From: JBBCJM01 sp037190175
GTDB lineage: Bacteria > Pseudomonadota > Alphaproteobacteria > Rhodobacterales > Rhodobacteraceae
NCBI GenBank assembly: GCA_037190175.1
Contig: JBBCJM010000182.1
Span: forward strand, 1 to 45,521
DNA length: 45,521 nt
Direction of reading: 5' to 3'
Made by a program: the position numbers and the translations under genes. Under the pieces are notes generated by a model. It saw only the letters and a list, made by a program, of their open reading frames with translations. It searched no databases and had not been told where the DNA came from. Of the stretch, positions 41,639 through 45,521 are shown piece after piece (positions within the stretch are counted from its first letter, which is position 1; each line of letters begins with the position of its first letter).

Positions 41639-42292
41639 ATGGCCGATTTCGCGCGACGCCGCATGATGATGGTGGACACGCAGGTGCGTCCCTCGGACGT
41701 GACGAAGTTCCCCATCATCGAGGCGATGCTGGCCGTCCCGCGCGAGGTCTACGTGCCCGACGCGCTGCGCGAGGCGGCCTATGTGGGCGAGAACCTGAGC
41801 CTTGGCCCCGGCCGGGTGCTGCTGGAGCCGCGCACCCTGGCCAAGATGCTGGACGCGCTGGACATCCGCCCCGGCGACCTCGTGCTCGACCTCGGCTGCG
41901 GCCATGGCTATTCCGCGGCGGTGATCGCCCGGCTGGCCGAGGCCGTGGTGGCGGTGGAGGAGGGCGAGGCGCTGGCCGCCGAGGCGCAGCGCCGGCTCTC
42001 GGCCGAGGGGGTGGACAGCGCGGCGGTGATCGCGGGGCCCTTGGCCGCAGGCGCGCCGAAACATGCGCCCTATGACGTGATCACCATCCAGGGCGGCGTC
42101 GAACAGGTGCCCGAGGCGATCCTCGACCAGTTGCGCGAGGGCGGGCGGATCGGCGCGCTCTTCATCGACGGAAACCTCGGCACCATGCGTATCGGGCTGA
42201 AACAGGGCGGCGCCGTCACCTGGCGGCAGGCGTTCAACGCCGCGGCGCCGGTGATCCCGGGCTTCGAACGGGCGCGGGCGTTCTCGCTCTGA
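41639..42292 (+). CDS. Protein-L-isoaspartate O-methyltransferase family protein
   Basis: 217 residues from ATG 41639; the frame is open upstream, but that part is antisense to the oxidoreductase. The N-terminus ADFARRRMMMVDTQVRPSDV is typical of the alphaproteobacterial PCMT-like group found before tolC. AYVGENLSLGPGRVLLEPRT precedes the SAM-binding motif VLDLGCGHGYSAAVIARLA (about 82-100). Canonical PCMT repairs isoaspartate using SAM; this subgroup is shorter in the C-terminal part and its activity is less certain. tolC follows 26 bp later in the same direction. Confidence 0.87.
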   Translation: MADFARRRMMMVDTQVRPSDVTKFPIIEAMLAVPREVYVPDALREAAYVGENLSLGPGRVLLEPRTLAKMLDALDIRPGDLVLDLGCGHGYSAAVIARLAEAVVAVEEGEALAAEAQRRLSAEGVDSAAVIAGPLAAGAPKHAPYDVITIQGGVEQVPEAILDQLREGGRIGALFIDGNLGTMRIGLKQGGAVTWRQAFNAAAPVIPGFERARAFSL

Positions 42293-42318
42293 GAGCGGAA
42301 GAAAAAGGGGCAGGGCGG

Positions 42319-43680
42319 ATGCGGCAGACGATCGGGGCGATCCTGGGGGCGGCGATGGCGCTGGCCGTGACGGTGGCGGCGCCCGCGCGGGCCGACACGC
42401 TGGCCGATACGCTGATCGCGGCCTATCGCAACTCCAACCTGCTGGAGATGAACCGCGCCGTGCTGCGCGCGGCGGACGAGGACGTGGCGCAGGCGGTTTC
42501 CACCCTGCGGCCGACGCTGACGCTGTCCGGCGGGCTTTCCTATTCCAACCAGCGGCTCGATGAACTGTCCGCTTCGCTGTCCTTGCAGGCGCAGATGACG
42601 CTCCTGGACTTCGGCCGCAACGCGCTGGCCATCGAGGCGGCCAAGGAAAGCGTGATGGCCACCCGCTGGTCGCTGGTCAATGCCGAGCAGCAGGTGCTGC
42701 TGAACGCGGTGCGCGCCTATATCGGGGTGCGGCTGAACCTGGACATCGTGGCGCTGCGCGAGGCCAACCTGCGGCTGATCACCCAGGAACTGCGCGCCGC
42801 CGAGGACCGTTTCGAGGTGGGCGAGATCACCCGCACCGACGTGGCGCTGGCCGAGGCGCGGCTGGCGGCCTCGCGCTCCGACCTGGTGGCGGCGCAGGGC
42901 GATCTGGCCATCGCGCGCGAGACCTTCCAACTGGCCGTGGGCCGCCCGCCCGGGGCGCTGACCGGGGTGGTGCGGCTGCCGCGCATTCCCGCCACGCTGG
43001 AAGAGGCGCGGCGCATCGGCCAGCAGGGCCATCCGCTGGTGCGCCAGGCCCAGCACCAGGTCACCATCGCCGACCTCAGCGTCTCGCGCGCGCAGGCCAA
43101 TACCCGGCCCACGCTCTCGATCACCGCGGGCCGGTCCTGGTCCGACGGCGGCGGCAACCCGGGCGACAGCATCGGGCTCAGCTTCAACCAGACGCTCTAT
43201 GCCGGGGGGCGGCTCTCCTCGCTCTACCGCCAGGCGCTGGCCGGGCGCGACCGGGCCCGGGCCGGGCTGCACCAGACGGTGGCCGAGGTCTCGCTGGGGG
43301 TGGGCGAGGCCTGGGCCAACCTCTCGGTCGCCCGCGCCACCATCGAGGCCGCCGACCGCCAGATCCGCGCCGCGCAGACCGCCTTCGAGTCGGTGCGCGA
43401 GGAAGCCCGGCTGGGCGCGCGCACCACGCTCGACGTGCTGGACGCCGAGCAGGAGCTGCTGGCCGCCCGCACCAGCCGGCTTTCGGCCGAGGCCACGCAG
43501 GTGGTGCAGGCCTATACCCTGCTGGCGGCCATGGGGCTCCTGACCGTGGACCACCTCGACCTCGGCATCCCGACCTACGACCCGGCCGCCTATTACAACG
43601 CGGTCAAGGGCGCGCCGGCGACCTCCACCCAGGGCAAGCGGCTGGACCGGGTGCTGGAGGCCATCGGCAAGACCCGCTGA
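42319..43680 (+). CDS. tolC: TolC-family outer membrane efflux protein
   Basis: Outer membrane channel-tunnel protein used in type I secretion and multidrug efflux. 453 residues with a signal peptide (GAILGAAMALAVTVAAPARA). Two internal repeats of long coiled-coil helices and beta strands, with typical lines YIGVRLNLDIVALREANLRL, RFEVGEITRTDVALAEARLA and, in the second half, RLGARTTLDVLDAEQELLAA-like sequence. AGGGGCAGGGCGG lies upstream of the ATG, the same 13-base block as before the enoyl-CoA hydratase gene. Partner pump genes are not adjacent. Confidence 0.94.
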   Translation: MRQTIGAILGAAMALAVTVAAPARADTLADTLIAAYRNSNLLEMNRAVLRAADEDVAQAVSTLRPTLTLSGGLSYSNQRLDELSASLSLQAQMTLLDFGRNALAIEAAKESVMATRWSLVNAEQQVLLNAVRAYIGVRLNLDIVALREANLRLITQELRAAEDRFEVGEITRTDVALAEARLAASRSDLVAAQGDLAIARETFQLAVGRPPGALTGVVRLPRIPATLEEARRIGQQGHPLVRQAQHQVTIADLSVSRAQANTRPTLSITAGRSWSDGGGNPGDSIGLSFNQTLYAGGRLSSLYRQALAGRDRARAGLHQTVAEVSLGVGEAWANLSVARATIEAADRQIRAAQTAFESVREEARLGARTTLDVLDAEQELLAARTSRLSAEATQVVQAYTLLAAMGLLTVDHLDLGIPTYDPAAYYNAVKGAPATSTQGKRLDRVLEAIGKTR

Positions 43681-43729
43681 GGCCTGGGCGCATTTCCTCC
43701 GCTGCGTTAAGGCTTTGGGCACCCCGCGC

Positions 43730-43758
43730 TTGTATCGCGGGGGCTGCGGGACTAGACT
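43730..43758 (+). promoter_or_regulatory. Promoter of the PopZ-like gene
   Basis: TTGTAT (43730-43735), 17 bp, TAGACT (43753-43758). The transcript would start near 43765, about 76 nt before the ATG. Confidence 0.55.
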
Positions 43759-43840
43759 GCGGGCAACGATCAGGCGGAAACGCCGGCAGCAAGGGTATCG
43801 GGCCGGGGAACGCGGCCGAGCCAAGGGGGCAACGGGCAGC

Positions 43841-44614
43841 ATGTCGGAACCGATGTCGTCGGGCGAGATCGAGGACGTGCTGTCCTCCATACGCCGCCTC
43901 GTCTCCGAGGATCTGCGCTCGACCGCACGCCCGGCCTTTCCGGCGGCCTCCGGGCCCGCGCCCGCCGCCCCCGTGCTGCCCCCGAAGCTGCTGCTGACCC
44001 CCGCCCTGCGCGTGGTGCCGCCGCCCGAGCCGGTGCCGCAGCCGCAGGAGATCGCCGAGGCGGAGCCGGAAGAGGCCGTGGAGGAGACCCCGGCCGAAGA
44101 GATCGCCGAGGCGGCGCCCGAACCCGCCCCCCCGCTGCGGCTGGAGGTGGTGGAGACCGCCTTCCCCGAACCCGAGGTCGAGGCCTGGGAGGGCGAGCCG
44201 GACCCCGAGCCCGAGTTCGAGCCCCCTCCGGTGCTGGACCCCCGCGTGGCCAGCATCGGCGCCCGCATGGCCCGCCGCGACACCGCCTGGGAGGCGGAGA
44301 CCGGCGATCCCCCGCTGACCCGCCTGTCCTGGATCGAGGTGGCCGAGCGGCGGGAGGAAGAGGAGGCGCGGGCGATGCCCTTCGTGCACCGCCCCTCGGT
44401 GCCCGAGACCCGCCCCCCCGAGACCCGCGCCGAAGAGCCCGCGCTGATCGCCACCACCGACGAGGTGCTGGACGAGGCGGTGCTGCGCGAGATCGTGCGC
44501 GAGGTGCTGCGCGAGGAATTGCAGGGCCACCTGGGCGAGCGCATCACCCGCAACATCCGCAAGCTGGTGCGCGCCGAGGTCCACCGCTCGCTGACCCTGC
44601 GCGATTACGAGTGA
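43841..44614 (+). CDS. popZ: PopZ-like polar organizing protein (DUF2497 type)
   Basis: 257 residues from ATG 43841. The N-terminal helix SSGEIEDVLSSIRRLVSED is the PopZ N-terminal client-binding helix pattern. The middle (about 30-200) is Pro/Glu/Ala-rich and disordered. The C-terminus, LDEAVLREIVREVLREELQG then HLGERITRNIRKLVRAEVHR, matches the helical oligomerisation region. In Caulobacter PopZ forms a polar matrix anchoring the ParB-parS origin. Here the C-terminal end deviates somewhat from Caulobacter, so a related scaffold role is inferred. Three palindromes follow the stop. Confidence 0.85.
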   Translation: MSEPMSSGEIEDVLSSIRRLVSEDLRSTARPAFPAASGPAPAAPVLPPKLLLTPALRVVPPPEPVPQPQEIAEAEPEEAVEETPAEEIAEAAPEPAPPLRLEVVETAFPEPEVEAWEGEPDPEPEFEPPPVLDPRVASIGARMARRDTAWEAETGDPPLTRLSWIEVAERREEEEARAMPFVHRPSVPETRPPETRAEEPALIATTDEVLDEAVLREIVREVLREELQGHLGERITRNIRKLVRAEVHRSLTLRDYE

Positions 44615-44631
44615 CGGCTGCTGCGAGGCGC

Positions 44632-44697
44632 CGATTTCTTTGAAGAAATCGAGGCGGAGCCTTCGAAGGCTCCGGGCCGGAGTTTTCGAAAACTCCG
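44632..44697. repeat. Three tandem 20-bp palindromes at 23-bp pitch
   Basis: 44632-44651 (CGATTTCTT-TG-AAGAAATCG), 44655-44674 (CGGAGCCTTCGAAGGCTCCG) and 44678-44697 (CGGAGTTTTCGAAAACTCCG), separated by 3 bp each. The last two are perfect with a TTCGAA centre. They lie 18 bp after the popZ-like stop, in the gap before the converging DUF6280-like gene. They may end transcription, or bind a dimeric protein as a regular array. Confidence 0.85.
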
Positions 44698-44728
44698 CTC
44701 TTCACCTGAATCATCGTTCACAAACGAA

Positions 44729-44752
44729 AACGCGCCCGGCGAGGGGCGCGTT
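44729..44752 (-). terminator. Intrinsic terminator of the DUF6280-like gene
   Basis: Stem AACGCGCCC (44729-44737) / GGGCGCGTT (44744-44752) with a 6-nt loop. Read on the minus strand it is followed by TTCGTTTG, a T-rich run. It lies 23 bp past the stop codon at 44775. Confidence 0.65.
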
Positions 44753-44774
44753 CCTGCGATGCCATGAGGGCGGA

Positions 44775-45095
44775 TCAGGCCGCCTCGGCCTGTTCCAGCG
44801 CGTGGCGGCGTTCGCTTTCCTCGCGGCTCAGCGCCACCGAGGTGCGCACGCCCTTGGCCACGAAGTCCATCAGCCCCTTCACCACCCGCTCGTTGGGGTC
44901 GATGCCGGCGCAGCTCAGCACCTCGCGCCCGTCCTTCGAACGGGCCCAGCGGGCGATCTGGTCGGGGCCGTTGCCGTATTTCTTGTCATCGGCGATCGCA
45001 TCGTCCAGCGCCGCCAGCACAACGGCGGCAAAAAGCTTGCGCGCGCGCTGCCCCTGTTCGAAGTTGAAGGCGGTACCGTCCACGAAATCGACCAT
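44775..45095 (-). CDS. DUF6280-like protein, conserved in Rhodobacterales, unknown function
   Basis: 106 residues from ATG 45095. Sequence features: VDGTAFNFEQGQRARKLFAA at the start, LAALDDAIADDKKYGNGPDQ, then IARWARSKDGREVLSCAGID and a helical end with Glu/Arg. I recall near-identical proteins in many Rhodobacteraceae, annotated DUF6280; no function is known to me. No transmembrane segment or catalytic motif is visible. The promoter at 45257-45284 implies an untranslated leader of about 155 nt. Confidence 0.82.
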   Translation of the reverse strand: MVDFVDGTAFNFEQGQRARKLFAAVVLAALDDAIADDKKYGNGPDQIARWARSKDGREVLSCAGIDPNERVVKGLMDFVAKGVRTSVALSREESERRHALEQAEAA

Positions 45096-45256
45096 CGTCG
45101 TCGTCCTGTTCTTGCTCTTGCGCTTTGGGCGTCCGCGCAATATGGCGATTTGATCAAGATTCGGTATCCCGTGATCCACATGGCAGCCATGCGTCCGGTG
45201 CATGGCTTGGAAAAGGAACACCGTATTTCGTCGTCTCGCGCGCGGCGCTGACGCGA

Positions 45257-45284
45257 AATATAGAGGCCGCGGCAAACGCTTCAA
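45257..45284 (-). promoter_or_regulatory. Promoter of the DUF6280-like gene (minus strand)
   Basis: On the minus strand TTGAAG (45284-45279), 16 bp, TATATT (45262-45257). A second TTGACA lies just upstream at 45295-45290. Transcription would start near 45250. Confidence 0.55.
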
Positions 45285-45342
45285 CCATTTGTCAAGGTTT
45301 TGCCATGATGTCGCGGGCATCGGCGGGGGTTCGCCTATGGCC

Positions 45343-45521
45343 TCAGTCCCGCGCCAGTGGATGGTGTTCCAGCACCAGCCGGGTCAGGTGCTCGTCCAGC
45401 ACATGGGTATAGATCTCGGTGGTGCCGAGGTCGGCGTGGCCCAGCAGGGTCTGGATCGAGCGCAGGTCGGCCCCGCCGGCCAGCAGATGGGTGGCGAAGG
45501 CGTGGCGCAGCACGTGCGGCG
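45343..45521 (-). CDS. xerD: Tyrosine recombinase XerD, C-terminal end (cut by window edge)
   Basis: 59 codons are visible, the rest lies beyond the window. The frame contains HVLRHAFATHLLAGGADLRS, then LLGHADLGTTEIYTHVLDEH, with the catalytic His-x-x-Arg (HVLRH), His/Trp-position His in LGHAD and the nucleophilic Tyr in EIYTH. XerD resolves chromosome dimers at dif with XerC and FtsK. The ending LVLEHHPLARD is XerD-like. Confidence 0.88.
   Translation of the reverse strand, partial: PHVLRHAFATHLLAGGADLRSIQTLLGHADLGTTEIYTHVLDEHLTRLVLEHHPLARD

Overview
The window is chromosomal DNA of a very GC-rich alphaproteobacterium, most likely a member of the Rhodobacterales (Rhodobacteraceae/Paracoccaceae). 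This rests on codon bias, the protein family types (two-lobed CcmF/CcmH maturation genes, a LacI-type operator before zwf-pgl-pgi, a PopZ-like protein, a small DUF6280-like protein) and the abundance of TRAP transporters. No replication origin, CRISPR array, phage or insertion sequence was seen. Functions are assigned by reading motifs in the translated sequence; no database search was possible.

Layout. 1-4.6 kb: the end of an AT-richer accessory gene, then pyrG, secG and serS on the minus strand and a small membrane protein. 4.7-8.1 kb: cytochrome c maturation genes ccmF-ccmH and a PaaG-like enoyl-CoA hydratase/isomerase. 8.1-13.1 kb: branched-chain amino acid synthesis. The small (ilvN) and large (ilvB) subunit genes of acetolactate synthase are split and oppositely oriented, with a three-gene cassette between them: a secreted protein, a Tat-leader Ser/Arg-repeat protein, and an HprK-like kinase fused to a PqqD-like peptide-binding domain. 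ilvB is preceded by a good promoter, a Leu-Leu-Leu-Leu-Ile-Val leader peptide and an attenuator. 13.1-13.7 kb: a BrnT/BrnA toxin-antitoxin pair. 13.7-19.4 kb: a TRAP transporter co-directional with a type II dehydroquinase and a quinate/shikimate dehydrogenase, diverging from two overlapping GntR/FCD regulators; this reads as a quinate/shikimate-type uptake and catabolism locus. 19.6-26.7 kb: metA, mgtC-like, zwf-pgl-pgi (hexose phosphate to 6-phosphogluconate), a glycosyltransferase and ridA.

27.1-28.5 kb: a tRNA-Gly(CCC) gene whose 3' end is duplicated 1.3 kb downstream; the interval carries a MerR/DUF433-like and PIN/DUF5615-like toxin-antitoxin pair, so this is probably a small tRNA-inserted element. 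28.7-33.7 kb: a second TRAP transporter, and a RACo-like ferredoxin/ASKHA activator with no visible partner. 33.9-37.7 kb: a four-gene ABC importer of the polyamine/ferric/phosphonate type. 37.9-41.5 kb: manC, a CbiX-like chelatase and an FAD amine oxidoreductase. 41.6-45.5 kb: a PCMT-like methyltransferase, a TolC-family protein, a PopZ-like protein, a DUF6280-like protein and the 3' end of xerD.

Cross-cutting structure: a three-copy family of about 70-nt palindromes lying next to gene ends (2.6, 19.4 and 33.8 kb); a second GTGCGTG-type palindrome, one copy of which lies inside the ccmH signal peptide; hairpins at the binding-protein/membrane-subunit boundary of all three import operons; and three consecutive 20-bp palindromes at a 23-bp pitch after popZ. 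The most interesting candidate for an undescribed system is the kinase-PqqD fusion with its Tat-leader Ser/Arg-rich neighbour at 8.8-11.1 kb.
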